Shown here one piece after another: positions 8,445 to 18,143 of a stretch of 64,000 nucleotides of DNA; positions within the stretch are counted from its first letter, which is position 1; each line of letters opens with the position of its first letter. This stretch comes from Flavobacteriaceae bacterium (GTDB lineage: Bacteria; Bacteroidota; Bacteroidia; Flavobacteriales; Flavobacteriaceae). The position numbers and the translations under genes were made by a program. The stretch is from NCBI GenBank assembly GCA_002862755.1, contig PKDY01000046.1, positions 62,001 to 126,000 of the forward strand, in the 5' to 3' direction. The notes beneath the pieces were generated by a model, which was not told the origin of the DNA, did not search any database, and saw only the letters and a list, made by a program, of their open reading frames with translations.

Positions 8445-11063
8445 TTATTCTTTCTTTTTCTTACCACCTAATAAACCACCTAATACATTTTTCACACCTT
8501 CTTTGATATCTTCTTTTGGTGTTTGTGTGGTTGTTTTCGTTGTATCGGTAGTAGTAGCATTGTCTTTAGTACCATTGAATAAATTGCTTAAAGCACTCGT
8601 TCCTTCATTAACCAATTTTTCTTTTTGCAGTTTTACAATTTGAGTAGCCAAATTAGTAGTCGCTTGTTTTAAATCGGTTTTAATATTTGGATTCGTAAAA
8701 TTACCTGTTAAATTAGCAGTTATCGGAACCCTTTCCAGTTTTTGTTGGTCTGCAGGCGTTAATTTATTCAATAAGCTCGTTACTTCAGTACCTAAATATT
8801 TAGCAGGTACATCAAATTGAACATCATAATTCATCGATTGATCAAAACCATGCGTTCCGCCCACCGTTATGTTGATATCTTGATAGGTTAAATCAATAGG
8901 TTTTACAGCCACTTTTCCATCTTTAAAAGATAAAGCAGCTTTAATGTCATTTAAATTCAACTTGCTTACATCTAAAAATTTTACATTCGAACTTAAAGCC
9001 GTTAATAAAGTCGAATTTTTCTCATTCACAGTAGTCGATAACAATTGCCCTACTAAATCACCGGTAAGTGTTTTTAAATTGGGAGTCATATCATCTGTTA
9101 AATCTCCAGATAATTTAATGGTCGAATTTAACTTTCCGTTAATTACATTCGCAATAGGAGCAATACTTTTCAGCATTTCCACTTGAGTAAATGATTCGGC
9201 AATATTAACTGCATTTAAACCTAAATCCATGTTGAAAATGGGTTTAGCACCTTTGGTTGAAACCATTCCGTTTAACCCAATACTTCCGCCAAATACATCC
9301 ATTTTTAGATTACTTAATGAAATGGCTTCATCTTTAATGGCTAAGTTACCACTCACATTTTTCAAATCTAAATTATCGTATACCACATTTGTTGCTTTAG
9401 CAGAAATACTACAATCTAAGAAATCTGGTATTTTTACTGCTTCTGTGGTTGTTTTTTTACCATCATCAGAAGTGGATGTTGTAGGAGCCATAAAATCGGA
9501 GACTACTAAACGAGAAGAATTCATATCAAAGCTTCCTTTTAAAACTTGTTTTTTAAATAAGAAACCGTATAAATTGTCTAAACCACCTGTAATTTGAAGG
9601 TCAGACGAACCTGTTTTAGCGTCAAACTCATTCAAACGAATTTGATTAGGATTGAAAGCTAAAGACGTACTTTTAATTTCAAAAGGTTTTGCCATTTCTG
9701 GACCTTCGTATTTGAATCCGGTTAAAGAAAGCGTTCCCGCATTTTGAATGTTTTGGTACTGACTTGTTTCTACCGATTTCATATCAAATTTAGTCGTTAC
9801 ATCTGCTTTTAAAATCCCTGTTAGCGGTTTGTCTAACTGCACTGGATAGGCTTTGGTAACATTCGCAAGATTAATAGTACCTTTTAAAGCAGCATCTACC
9901 AGAGGGTTTTCCGCTACATTTTTAATTGTTGCTTTTGCATTGAATACATCTTGGTCAATCGAGAAAGAAAGTTGGTCTAAATTAACATAAGTATCATTCA
10001 TTAAACCCGTTTCGTTTACAATGTGCGTATCGATAATAATATTACGAACCGCTTTTGGTAAATCAGGATATTGGAAAGAAGCATTGTTAGAAGCTAATTC
10101 TATATTGAATTTCGGAATCGTAGTTTCTGTTAATTTACCGTCTACTTTACCACTTACTTTAAATTCTCCTGTTGTTTTTACTTGGTTGATATTTCCTGCA
10201 TAGGCTTCTGGAACAAGTCCTAAGAAATTTTTAAAATCGGAAGTAGGTGTTTTAAACGTTAGGTTATACAATTGTCCGTCTTCTAACATTTGAATAAACC
10301 CATTGAATTCTAAAGGCAATTGGTTGATTAGAGCCTTATTGTCTTTAAATTCATATTTACTATTGTCTAAGTCGATCCCTAATACCGCATCTAAAGATAG
10401 CGTAACATTCTTCATGAAGTTCGTACTATCCATTTCAAAGGATACTTTGGTAGTCGTTTTGGTTTCCAAATCTAATTTTTGTTGGGCAAAGTTTCCTTTA
10501 CCGGTATGGTTCAAACTATCCAATACCATTTTCATATTCGCACCTTCATCTAAGAATGTAAATCGTAAATTGTTAATGGCATATTCTTGAATATTTAAAG
10601 CAAAAGGTTTGCTTTCACTGGTACTAGTATCTTCTTCCTGGTCTTTTAAGGCAATATCAAAGTTGCCTAAACCGTCTTTATTGAAAATTACATTTACAAC
10701 GGCATTAGAACTACTAAAACCTTGTAAGTTCATCGGTTCATCATCACCTTTGAATAATTCTTTAATGCTCATTCTTAAATTAACATCACCTGCATAAAAA
10801 AGCGTATCTCCTTCAAAAGGCACTTTGTTGATAATGCTTAATTTATCAATGTTAACCGTGGCATTTGGAAAATTTCGGAACAAACTCAAATCTACATCTT
10901 CAAATGCTACGGTAGCATCTACACTTTCATTAATTGATTTTAAGACCAAAGCTTTAATTTTATCTTTAAAAAGAAAAGGAGCAGCTGCTAAAGCAATAAT
11001 AACTACGAGAAGAAATATACCTACAATTTTAAGTACTTTCTTGAATGTGAACTTTTTAGCCAT
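8445..11063 (-). CDS. AsmA-like inner-membrane protein
   Basis: This 872 aa protein has one N-terminal membrane segment (about residues 13-31, IVGIFLLVVIIALAAAPFLF) and then a very long periplasmic region typical of AsmA/TamB-like proteins. The N-terminal AsmA motif is visible as DVDLSLFRNFPNATVNIDKL, and repeated short beta-strand phrases run throughout. The C-terminus is a Thr/Lys-rich low-complexity tail ending GGLLGGKKKKE. AsmA-like proteins are implicated in lipid transport to the outer membrane and in envelope assembly, so a similar role is inferred here. It is a single-gene unit with its own terminator. Several plus-strand ORFs inside it are shadows. Confidence 0.85.
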   Translation of the reverse strand: MAKKFTFKKVLKIVGIFLLVVIIALAAAPFLFKDKIKALVLKSINESVDATVAFEDVDLSLFRNFPNATVNIDKLSIINKVPFEGDTLFYAGDVNLRMSIKELFKGDDEPMNLQGFSSSNAVVNVIFNKDGLGNFDIALKDQEEDTSTSESKPFALNIQEYAINNLRFTFLDEGANMKMVLDSLNHTGKGNFAQQKLDLETKTTTKVSFEMDSTNFMKNVTLSLDAVLGIDLDNSKYEFKDNKALINQLPLEFNGFIQMLEDGQLYNLTFKTPTSDFKNFLGLVPEAYAGNINQVKTTGEFKVSGKVDGKLTETTIPKFNIELASNNASFQYPDLPKAVRNIIIDTHIVNETGLMNDTYVNLDQLSFSIDQDVFNAKATIKNVAENPLVDAALKGTINLANVTKAYPVQLDKPLTGILKADVTTKFDMKSVETSQYQNIQNAGTLSLTGFKYEGPEMAKPFEIKSTSLAFNPNQIRLNEFDAKTGSSDLQITGGLDNLYGFLFKKQVLKGSFDMNSSRLVVSDFMAPTTSTSDDGKKTTTEAVKIPDFLDCSISAKATNVVYDNLDLKNVSGNLAIKDEAISLSNLKMDVFGGSIGLNGMVSTKGAKPIFNMDLGLNAVNIAESFTQVEMLKSIAPIANVINGKLNSTIKLSGDLTDDMTPNLKTLTGDLVGQLLSTTVNEKNSTLLTALSSNVKFLDVSKLNLNDIKAALSFKDGKVAVKPIDLTYQDINITVGGTHGFDQSMNYDVQFDVPAKYLGTEVTSLLNKLTPADQQKLERVPITANLTGNFTNPNIKTDLKQATTNLATQIVKLQKEKLVNEGTSALSNLFNGTKDNATTTDTTKTTTQTPKEDIKEGVKNVLGGLLGGKKKKE

Positions 11064-11162
11064 AGTAATTGTTTTTGAAGATTTATAGGTTAGATATACA
11101 AATGTACTACCAAATTAAAAAATAATGTATTAAGATTCTGATAATTTTTTATATAATTTTGA

Positions 11163-11870
11163 TTAATCGATACTTAATTCTTCATTCATTTTCAACTGAA
11201 ATCTTTTTCTAAAAAAGTACACGGCAAGATACATAAAGGGAGTGTCTAACAAAGCAACACCCACTTTAAAAAGGAATCCACTTACAAACAGTGGTAAAAA
11301 TAAATCCCAAGTTAGAATTTTAAAGCTACACAATAATAACAAAACTGAAAACGTATCGACTGCTTGTGAGGTAATGGTTGAAAAATTATTACGCACCCAC
11401 AATTTTTTACCTTTTGTAAGTCTTTTCCAAAAGTGATACACCTGAATGTCGATATATTGAGCAAATAAATAAGCGAGCATTGAAGCGATAACTGCTAAAG
11501 CTGTTTGTCCAAATACTTTGGTAAACAAAGCATCCGTAACCGGAGAATTATCAATCGCAGGAACTGCATTTGAAATATAAATTATCCCTAACGAAAAAAC
11601 GGAAGCAAAAATTCCTGTGGTAACTACTTGGTTCGCTTTCTTTTTGCCATAGATTTCCGAAATAATATCGGTAATTAAAAACGTAATAGGATAAGGAATA
11701 ATACCTACTGAAATCTGGAATAATTTGGCTCCAAAAATTTCCACATCCCCAAAAGGATACCAGTAAAAAAACTTTTGAAAAATTAAATTGGAAACCACTA
11801 AAGAACAAATAAATAAACTCGCAAGAATTAAATAAATGCGTTGTGCCAAAAGTTTGTCTTGTATGCTCAT
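11163..11870 (-). CDS. yhhQ: Queuosine precursor transporter (VUT/DUF165, YhhQ-like)
   Basis: This 235 aa polytopic membrane protein has about six hydrophobic segments. It carries the family hallmark region YPITFLITDIISEIYGKKKANQVV (quoted in part: TDIISEIYGKKKA, about residues 67-79) and a late conserved stretch with VRNNFSTITSQAVDTF. The VUT/DUF165 family members YhhQ and QueT import queuosine precursors (preQ0/preQ1) for tRNA modification. No preQ1 riboswitch is recognisable in the short upstream region, and no queuosine synthesis gene is adjacent. It lies downstream of sppA but is separated from it by a strong terminator, so it is its own unit. Confidence 0.88.
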   Translation of the reverse strand: MSIQDKLLAQRIYLILASLFICSLVVSNLIFQKFFYWYPFGDVEIFGAKLFQISVGIIPYPITFLITDIISEIYGKKKANQVVTTGIFASVFSLGIIYISNAVPAIDNSPVTDALFTKVFGQTALAVIASMLAYLFAQYIDIQVYHFWKRLTKGKKLWVRNNFSTITSQAVDTFSVLLLLCSFKILTWDLFLPLFVSGFLFKVGVALLDTPFMYLAVYFFRKRFQLKMNEELSID

Positions 11871-11898
11871 GGAGTAAAATTAAGAATACAAGTTTACA

Positions 11899-11940
11899 AA
11901 AAAAAGCTATTTCTCTCTTTAGAAAGAAATAGCTTTTTAA
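11899..11940 (-). terminator. Strong terminator of sppA
   Basis: The perfect 14 bp inverted repeat AAAAAGCTATTTCT / AGAAATAGCTTTTT (11901-11914, 11925-11938) lies 22 nt beyond the sppA stop. The A/T flanks make it work in either direction. Confidence 0.85.
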
Positions 11941-11960
11941 ACTAGCTTAATAAGAAAAAC

Positions 11961-13727
11961 TTATTTGATCTTCAATTCAAAAGGCATCATGGCTTGAACC
12001 CCTTTCAATTGGTTGGCTCTTTTAATTTGCTCTAATAACTGGAAATTCTCTTCTCCAATTTGCTCTTTTAATAAAGCCTCTCTCGATTGGAACATAGAAA
12101 TACCTGTAAAATTAGCAATCAAATCTTCCAGTTTTTTATCATATTCTGGATAATTTTCAACGCGGTAATCCTCTACTTTAGCCACTTTAGCAGCATATTT
12201 TAAAGCATCATCTAATCCACCTAATTCATCCACTAAACCATTTTTTAAAGCATCTGTACCTGTCCAAACGCGTCCTTGTGCAATAGCATCCACTTGTTCG
12301 GTAGTCATTTTTCTACCTGTAGCTACTCTGGTTAAGAAAGTCGTATAAATATTTTCAATACTTTCTAGTGTAAACGCTTTAAAGTCTTCGCTAACTGGTT
12401 CAAATAAACTATAACCCGCTGCATTGTCATGTGTTGCTACTTGTTCGGCATTAATACCAATGTTTTTCCCTAATTCGTTCATGTTAGGCAACATTCCAAA
12501 AACACCAATCGAACCGGTAATCGTACTAGGCTCTGCAAAAATGCGGTCTGCGTTACAAGAAATATAATACCCACCCGAAGCGGCTACATTCCCCATAGAA
12601 ACGATAACAGGTTTATCTTTCTTTGTAATTTCAATTTCTCTCCAAATCAGTTCTGAAGTTAAAGCACTTCCACCAGGGCTATCCACACGCAATACAATGG
12701 CTTTTACATCTTCATCTTCTCTAGCCGCTTTTAAAGCTCTTTTTACCGCACCTTCACCTATAATGTTTACATCACCTTCACCCCCTTGAATTTCACCTTG
12801 TGCATACACAACCGCAATCACATCTTTCACCGAATAATCTACAGCAGAAGTTGCTACTTTTTTAGCATAATCTAAGATGTCAACCGTTTTGTAATCTTCG
12901 TCATCTTTTACTTTTAACTGTTTTTTAATCGCATTGTGGTACTCATCCTCATACGCAATTTTATCAATCATGTGTTTCGATAAAGCTAATTCTGGAGTAC
13001 GCGCTCCTAAAGAATTGGCTATACTGTTCAAACTGTCTACTGAGATGTTTCTACTTTTTGAAATATCAGTCACTACCGTGTTCCAAACCCCATTCAATAA
13101 CACCGAAATTTGCTCTCTGTTTTCTGGACTCATTTCTTGTGCTAAGAAAGGCTCAACAGCACTTTTGTATTTTCCATGACGAATAACTTCCATTTTAATA
13201 CCCGTTTTCTCCTGTAATTCTTTTAAGTATAAGATTTCAGAAGACAACCCTTTAAATTCTAACTCTCCAATAGGATTCAAATACAATGAATCGGCAACCG
13301 AATTCAAATAATAATCACGTTGTGAAATATAATTGGAATACGCAACAACAAATTTCCCCGATTTTTTAAAATCTTCTAATTTATCGCGCAACGCTTTACT
13401 TTGCGCCATCCCTAATTGTGATTCGTTATTTAAAATAGAAATCCCTTTAATTTGGTCGTCGGCTTTGGCTGCGTCTATGGCATTAATCACATCGATTAAA
13501 CCATCGTGTTTGGTTTCAAAATAATTAAATTCTTTAAAGTTTACTTTTCCACCATAGTCGAGTGTTACTTTAGACAAGTCCAATTCAATAACCGAATTAT
13601 CTTTTACCCTAACGGTGTCTTTGTCTCCACCCATGATAGCTCCTAAAAATAGAAGTCCAAAAAAGAACACCATACAGAATACAAAAATTCCAATTACGGT
13701 GGCGAATACATTTCCTAAAAATTTCAT
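11961..13727 (-). CDS. sppA: Signal peptide peptidase SppA, long (67K) type
   Basis: SppA is a membrane-bound S49 serine peptidase that degrades cleaved signal peptides. An N-terminal membrane anchor (about residues 5-30) is followed by two S49 domains, as in the long E. coli-type enzyme (588 aa here). The catalytic Lys is in the motif HGKYKSAVEPF in the first domain. The nucleophilic Ser is in NVAASGGYYIS in the second, after the conserved DSPGGSA. It is a single-gene unit on the minus strand, ended by a strong terminator. The divergent folK fusion begins 120 nt upstream. Confidence 0.95.
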   Translation of the reverse strand: MKFLGNVFATVIGIFVFCMVFFFGLLFLGAIMGGDKDTVRVKDNSVIELDLSKVTLDYGGKVNFKEFNYFETKHDGLIDVINAIDAAKADDQIKGISILNNESQLGMAQSKALRDKLEDFKKSGKFVVAYSNYISQRDYYLNSVADSLYLNPIGELEFKGLSSEILYLKELQEKTGIKMEVIRHGKYKSAVEPFLAQEMSPENREQISVLLNGVWNTVVTDISKSRNISVDSLNSIANSLGARTPELALSKHMIDKIAYEDEYHNAIKKQLKVKDDEDYKTVDILDYAKKVATSAVDYSVKDVIAVVYAQGEIQGGEGDVNIIGEGAVKRALKAAREDEDVKAIVLRVDSPGGSALTSELIWREIEITKKDKPVIVSMGNVAASGGYYISCNADRIFAEPSTITGSIGVFGMLPNMNELGKNIGINAEQVATHDNAAGYSLFEPVSEDFKAFTLESIENIYTTFLTRVATGRKMTTEQVDAIAQGRVWTGTDALKNGLVDELGGLDDALKYAAKVAKVEDYRVENYPEYDKKLEDLIANFTGISMFQSREALLKEQIGEENFQLLEQIKRANQLKGVQAMMPFELKIK

Positions 13728-13847
13728 TTTCTATTCATTTAATTTTATCTGCCCTATAGGTCTGCTAAAATGTTAAAATGTTACATGTTCATAAAAAAAT
13801 AGAAAATAGAAATTATAAGTCTAAAATTGTTTGTTATTTTGTCCCCG

Positions 13848-14981
13848 ATGAAAAAGCAACATCAAATAGTAGTTTCCATAGGGAGTAATGTAGGCAATCG
13901 GTTAGAGCACCTTACACAGGCCATTCATGCCATTCATGAACAAGTAGCGAGTGTGGTTAAAGTGTCTCCGCTATATGAAACTCCTGCTTGGGGCTTTGAG
14001 AGCGCTGCTTTTTATAACGGAGTGGTAGTCTTGCATTCCTATAAAAGTGCACAAAAGATTTTAGCACAATTGCTAAAAATTGAAAAGCAAATGGGTCGGG
14101 TGCGTACCCAAGATAAAGGCTATCAAGCGCGAATAATTGACCTGGATATCATTGGTTACGACGAAGAACAAATTGCTACCGACACTTTACAAATTCCGCA
14201 TCCACAACTGCAACATCGCAATTTTGTACTGTTGCCTTTAAAAGACGTAGTGCCTAATTGGGTGCATCCTGTTCTTAAAAAATCGGTTACTGAATTGCTA
14301 GCTACCACTAGCGATGCGAGTGTGTGTACCAAAGTACATAATATGACTTCACCAGTAAAAAGCTTAGGCTTGCAACAATACAATTATATTGCAATTGAAG
14401 GCAACATTGGGGCAGGGAAAACCACTTTGGCGACTAAAATTGCGGAAGATTGCAATGCGAAATTGGTATTGGAACGTTTTGCCGACAATCCGTTTTTGCC
14501 TAAATTTTACAAAGATCAAAACCGCTATGCGTTTCCTTTGGAAATGTCTTTTTTAGCCGATAGGTACCAACAACTCACTGATGATTTGGCGCAATTTGAT
14601 TTGTTTAAAGACTTTATCGTAGCCGATTATCATATTTTTAAATCATTGATTTTTGCTAAGGTTACCTTGCAAGAAGATGAGTTTCGCTTGTATAAAACCA
14701 TGTTTGACATTATCCATCGCGAAACGGCTAAACCTGATTTGTATATTTACTTGTACCAAAATACCGAACGCTTGTTAGCCAATATTAAAAAGCGCGGCAG
14801 AAGTTACGAACAAGAAATTCCGGCAGAGTATTTAGAGAAAATCAACCGTGGGTATTTGGATTATATTAAAACGCAAACCGACTTAAACGTACTAGTAATT
14901 GATGTTTCCGATCTAGATTTTGTAAAACGCCAAGAGGATTATGTTTTTTTATTGGCGCGTATTAAAGAGAAGTTGGGGTAG
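13848..14981 (+). CDS. folK: HPPK (FolK)-deoxynucleoside kinase fusion protein
   Basis: One 377 aa reading frame joins two enzymes. The N-terminal part (about 1-150) is 6-hydroxymethyl-dihydropterin pyrophosphokinase of folate synthesis, with VSIGSNVGNRLEHL, SPLYETPAWGF, KQMGRVR and RIIDLDIIGY. The C-terminal part (about 175-377) is a deoxynucleoside kinase of the dGK/dAK type, with P-loop EGNIGAGKTT, ERFADNPFLP and the LADRYQ motif. It should therefore act in folate synthesis and in deoxynucleoside salvage. I start at Met 13848 (MKKQHQIVVSIGSN), where HPPK homologues begin; the track start adds only seven non-conserved residues. The same fusion is known from other flavobacteria. Confidence 0.9.
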   Translation: MKKQHQIVVSIGSNVGNRLEHLTQAIHAIHEQVASVVKVSPLYETPAWGFESAAFYNGVVVLHSYKSAQKILAQLLKIEKQMGRVRTQDKGYQARIIDLDIIGYDEEQIATDTLQIPHPQLQHRNFVLLPLKDVVPNWVHPVLKKSVTELLATTSDASVCTKVHNMTSPVKSLGLQQYNYIAIEGNIGAGKTTLATKIAEDCNAKLVLERFADNPFLPKFYKDQNRYAFPLEMSFLADRYQQLTDDLAQFDLFKDFIVADYHIFKSLIFAKVTLQEDEFRLYKTMFDIIHRETAKPDLYIYLYQNTERLLANIKKRGRSYEQEIPAEYLEKINRGYLDYIKTQTDLNVLVIDVSDLDFVKRQEDYVFLLARIKEKLG

Positions 14982-15014
14982 TTTTCAGTTTTCAGTCTCA
15001 GTTTTCAGTTTCCA
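14978..15014. repeat. Short direct repeats of AGTTTTCAGT
   Basis: Immediately after the folK fusion, the unit AGTTTTCAGT/CAGTTTTCAGT occurs in about three imperfect copies. It is a simple intergenic repeat between convergent genes, with no obvious hairpin terminator. Confidence 0.6.
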
Positions 15015-15033
15015 TTTATCATTTAGTGGATTT

Positions 15034-15897
15034 TTAGCTTCTAACTTGTGCTTCCTTAAAATAGTTGGCTTTATAATAGCGATACAAATGGTCGTAAATA
15101 ATTAGTTCGTATTCGCGTTGGCGTGAGGTGAATTGGCGGTTGAGGAGCATGTGAATATGACTGCTTAAGAAAGAAAAGAGATCTATTTCTAAGTTTTTTT
15201 CTAAAAATACAGTACCCTCTTTAATTTTTTCAGTTTTATAAAGAATGGCTTCATATAAAGGGTTGAAAAGTTCTTTTTCTTCCCAATGTAGAAAAGAAAA
15301 AATAGATATTTCCATGTCGCGATACTGTTTATCTAATTCTTTTTTCAGTATTTTATCCGCTTGAAATTCATTTTTAAACGAAAGTTGCATGCGGTCTAAG
15401 AGATTGTATTTGTCTTCTAAAGTCAATGAAAAAAGAGATAAAAATTGGTCCACAGCCAAAAAACTAAATAATAAAGCTGTTGTATCATTTTCAAAGTAGG
15501 GTTTTAAAGCAATGTATTCTAAAATCAATTCACTGTCTGCTTGAAAGATATTTTCCGATATTTCATACGTATTGGAACCATATCGTTCCAATTCTCTAAC
15601 GTATGTATCGGTTTGAATTTTCCAAATCAAGTTTTGTTTTTGTAAAGATTCTAAAATAGGATGTAAGGTTGTAATTACTTTTCCTAAATTTTCAGGATTG
15701 TCTATTTTGAAACGCAATCGCAGATGAGCATCTGAATCATTATAACGAATGAAAAACCATTTAGAGATGTATTGTTGTGCTAACAGTTGTTCGATAGTAT
15801 CTTTAAGATAATCTACTAAAATGAAATCAGCGGTTTTTACACCACAGTAAATTTTAAAATATAACCATTCGCTTCCTAAATTAAATGTTCTTTTCAT
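15034..15897 (-). CDS. Thiopeptide-type bacteriocin biosynthesis domain protein (split LanB, elimination part)
   Basis: This 287 aa protein corresponds to the C-terminal elimination domain of class I lanthipeptide dehydratases (SpaB_C / thiopeptide-type biosynthesis family). The N-terminal signature is visible as WLYFKIYCGVKTADFIL, followed by WFFIRYNDSDAHLRLRF at about residues 46-62, which is the typical W-x-F-x-R-Y-x-D...HLRLR motif. In this family the domain removes glutamate from glutamylated Ser/Thr to give dehydroamino acids. It lies 24 nt downstream of the separate N-terminal dehydratase gene, so the two form a split LanB, a known arrangement in Bacteroidota. It is the last gene of the RiPP operon. 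Confidence 0.9.
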   Translation of the reverse strand: MKRTFNLGSEWLYFKIYCGVKTADFILVDYLKDTIEQLLAQQYISKWFFIRYNDSDAHLRLRFKIDNPENLGKVITTLHPILESLQKQNLIWKIQTDTYVRELERYGSNTYEISENIFQADSELILEYIALKPYFENDTTALLFSFLAVDQFLSLFSLTLEDKYNLLDRMQLSFKNEFQADKILKKELDKQYRDMEISIFSFLHWEEKELFNPLYEAILYKTEKIKEGTVFLEKNLEIDLFSFLSSHIHMLLNRQFTSRQREYELIIYDHLYRYYKANYFKEAQVRS

Positions 15898-15921
15898 AAA
15901 TAAATTTTAAAGATAACTTCA

Positions 15922-18099
15922 CTATTCTCGGAAGAAAGAAACAATAAACTGATTGGCATAATTATTATTTTCTTCATCTTTTACGACACTTTCATTGGTA
16001 AACAAAAATTCTTCTAAAATAACTTTACCATTTGTTTTAATGGTTTTTTGTAGAATATCAAAACAAATTTCAACCTCTAAATCGAGTAATAATGTATTGT
16101 CACCACTTACGATAGTCACATATTGTGGGATTCTTTTATTGGTTTTCCAATTTGGGAAAGTGGTTGAGAATTGCAAATCTTTGATGTCTTTTTCAAACAA
16201 ATACCATTTGGCTTTCGCTAGAATAACCTCTTTATAAACCACTCTGGGAAAAGTTGTATAATGATGCGGTAAATTTCCCCAGTCCATTTTATAAACGGGG
16301 TTGAGATTTTGACCCTGCAAATCGGCTAAAAACTGATAAATGGGTAAGGAGTTGTTGCTGTAGTTATGCGCGTTAGACAAACAAGGAACGACGATTTGAT
16401 TCTGTTTTTTAGATTTTAAAATAAGGGTATTATTTACTACCGAAATCCATAAATCTGCAATGTCAATTTGTTTTTCTTTAGGTGTAATACTATTTGCTAA
16501 ATATGGAATTTCGTAGTCTCTTAAAACGGGTCTTCTTAAAATATTACCGGTTCTTGATTCTGGAATATGCGCAATTTCAGCAAAAAGAACATCTTTTGAT
16601 AGTGTCGCTTCTTTAGTAGTTATTTCATTTGCAAGTTGTTGAATTTTAGCCTCTCCATTACTAAAACGCCCGATTAATTTGGCAGCACTAAAATTTCCTA
16701 AAGATTCTAAAACAAGTGTTTCTTTATTGTCAATTTGGACCACTTCAATCATAGCAGAAAAAGTAGGAGGTAAGAGTTTGTTTTTAGTTTCAAAAGTTGC
16801 AATATCCTCGTCTTTTAATTCTATAATTGTAGCTTTTTTCACCAGGGCATTTTTTAATTTGGTCTCTAAAATGTAATCCCATCGCGACCAATTTTCATTT
16901 TTTGAATTACTGTTGTTGTGTTTGTTAATGGATAACCGATCCAAAATAGGATGGGAGTCATTCATTCTTACGTCTTGTAGGTAACCAATCCCAACTTCAG
17001 TGTCTAAAACTACTGTTAAAGGCATTTCTTGCGTTTCATATCGGTTTAAAAACGCTTTTTTAAAGGCGTCTAGGTTTCGATTAGGAGTAGATTCCTGAAT
17101 GCGTTCCAAAAAAGAAATGGCTTGTTGTAATTGTTTTTTTGTTTTGTATTGGAGTGTAGCCGTATTGGTTTTTAAATACAAATCGGTTTGTAAAAGATAT
17201 TTTTCTTCAAAATCAACCTCTAAACGGCTTACATTTTCTTTGATTTTTTGAGAAAGCGTAAAATGGTTGTTGAGGTTAACTTCTTTTAAATGCGCTGTTA
17301 TTTCTTTTAGAAGCGACTTTTTAGCATCCACTGTGTCCATTTTTTCTAAAATTGCCAATACTCGTTCAATTTCAGAATTTCCCGTTACAGTTGCTTCTAG
17401 GTTGCTCACTAAAAACTGGTTATCAATCAATTCGTTTACAAATGCTTGGGCTTCTTCCAATTCAGAATTATCTTCAATGATAGCATTTGCCAATTCTGTT
17501 ATGGTTTTACCAAAGGTTGCTTGTTCATAAATAATATCTATAAAAGGATTTTTACGAATAGCAGCTAAGGTATGTTCGCGTCTTTTTTTAATAAAACGGT
17601 ATTCTACATAGCGGTAGAAGTCACCAATACTGTAGAGTGAAGAATTAGGGTAATAGACTAATTGTTCTCGTATAGTCGCTGTTTTTCCTAATTCGAGTAA
17701 CCAATGCGTCCAAAACTGCATGTCGAATTGTGTATGCGTTGTAAACGTTTCTTTGTTTGCTAGTTGTATTGCGGTTTCTGAAGAAAATTCGCCAGTAGTA
17801 CAACCTGCAAAAAGTCCGAATGGAGTGGCTCTAGAACTGATTCGGGCGATGTATTTGAATAAGCTTTGTTCTAAATGCTTGGCCTTTTCTGGGTTGTAAG
17901 TAGCGGGTTGATCTTTATACTTTTCTAATTCTTTGAACAATTCGGGAGAAGCTAAAGCAAGCGCACTTTTAATAACGGGTTCCTCTAGAGTGGCAAATAA
18001 TTTTTCCCTATTATATTCTTTCAATAATGTAGTGTAAAAAGAAACCGGTAATAAAGGGGTTCTTAGTACAAAAGTTGAGAAAGCGGAAAAAGGGTTCAT
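15922..18099 (-). CDS. Lantibiotic dehydratase, N-terminal glutamylation part (split LanB)
   Basis: This 725 aa protein matches the Lant_dehydr_N family. The diagnostic N-terminal region LRTPLLPVSFY, then KYIARISSRATPFGLFAGC (about 83-101), is clear, and the C-terminal part contains RVVYKEVILAKAKWYL. In class I lanthipeptide synthesis this part transfers glutamate from glutamyl-tRNA to Ser/Thr of the precursor, and a second domain, here the neighbouring 287 aa protein, eliminates it. No LanC cyclase gene is found next to it or elsewhere in the window. It sits below the prolyl oligopeptidase gene (44 nt gap), in the same orientation as the precursor gene upstream. Confidence 0.93.
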   Translation of the reverse strand: MNPFSAFSTFVLRTPLLPVSFYTTLLKEYNREKLFATLEEPVIKSALALASPELFKELEKYKDQPATYNPEKAKHLEQSLFKYIARISSRATPFGLFAGCTTGEFSSETAIQLANKETFTTHTQFDMQFWTHWLLELGKTATIREQLVYYPNSSLYSIGDFYRYVEYRFIKKRREHTLAAIRKNPFIDIIYEQATFGKTITELANAIIEDNSELEEAQAFVNELIDNQFLVSNLEATVTGNSEIERVLAILEKMDTVDAKKSLLKEITAHLKEVNLNNHFTLSQKIKENVSRLEVDFEEKYLLQTDLYLKTNTATLQYKTKKQLQQAISFLERIQESTPNRNLDAFKKAFLNRYETQEMPLTVVLDTEVGIGYLQDVRMNDSHPILDRLSINKHNNSNSKNENWSRWDYILETKLKNALVKKATIIELKDEDIATFETKNKLLPPTFSAMIEVVQIDNKETLVLESLGNFSAAKLIGRFSNGEAKIQQLANEITTKEATLSKDVLFAEIAHIPESRTGNILRRPVLRDYEIPYLANSITPKEKQIDIADLWISVVNNTLILKSKKQNQIVVPCLSNAHNYSNNSLPIYQFLADLQGQNLNPVYKMDWGNLPHHYTTFPRVVYKEVILAKAKWYLFEKDIKDLQFSTTFPNWKTNKRIPQYVTIVSGDNTLLLDLEVEICFDILQKTIKTNGKVILEEFLFTNESVVKDEENNNYANQFIVSFFRE

Positions 18100-18143
18100 G
18101 GAGTATATTAATATAAATTTTTATGAAGTAGTTTGTAAGAATT

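Noticed and set aside
11551-11808. 85 aa minus-strand ORF
   Set aside because: It is a frame-shifted shadow of the queuosine precursor transporter gene, rich in Phe and Ser.
11871-11960. preQ1 riboswitch for the queuosine precursor transporter
   Set aside because: The upstream gap holds only the sppA terminator and no preQ1 aptamer-like pattern.
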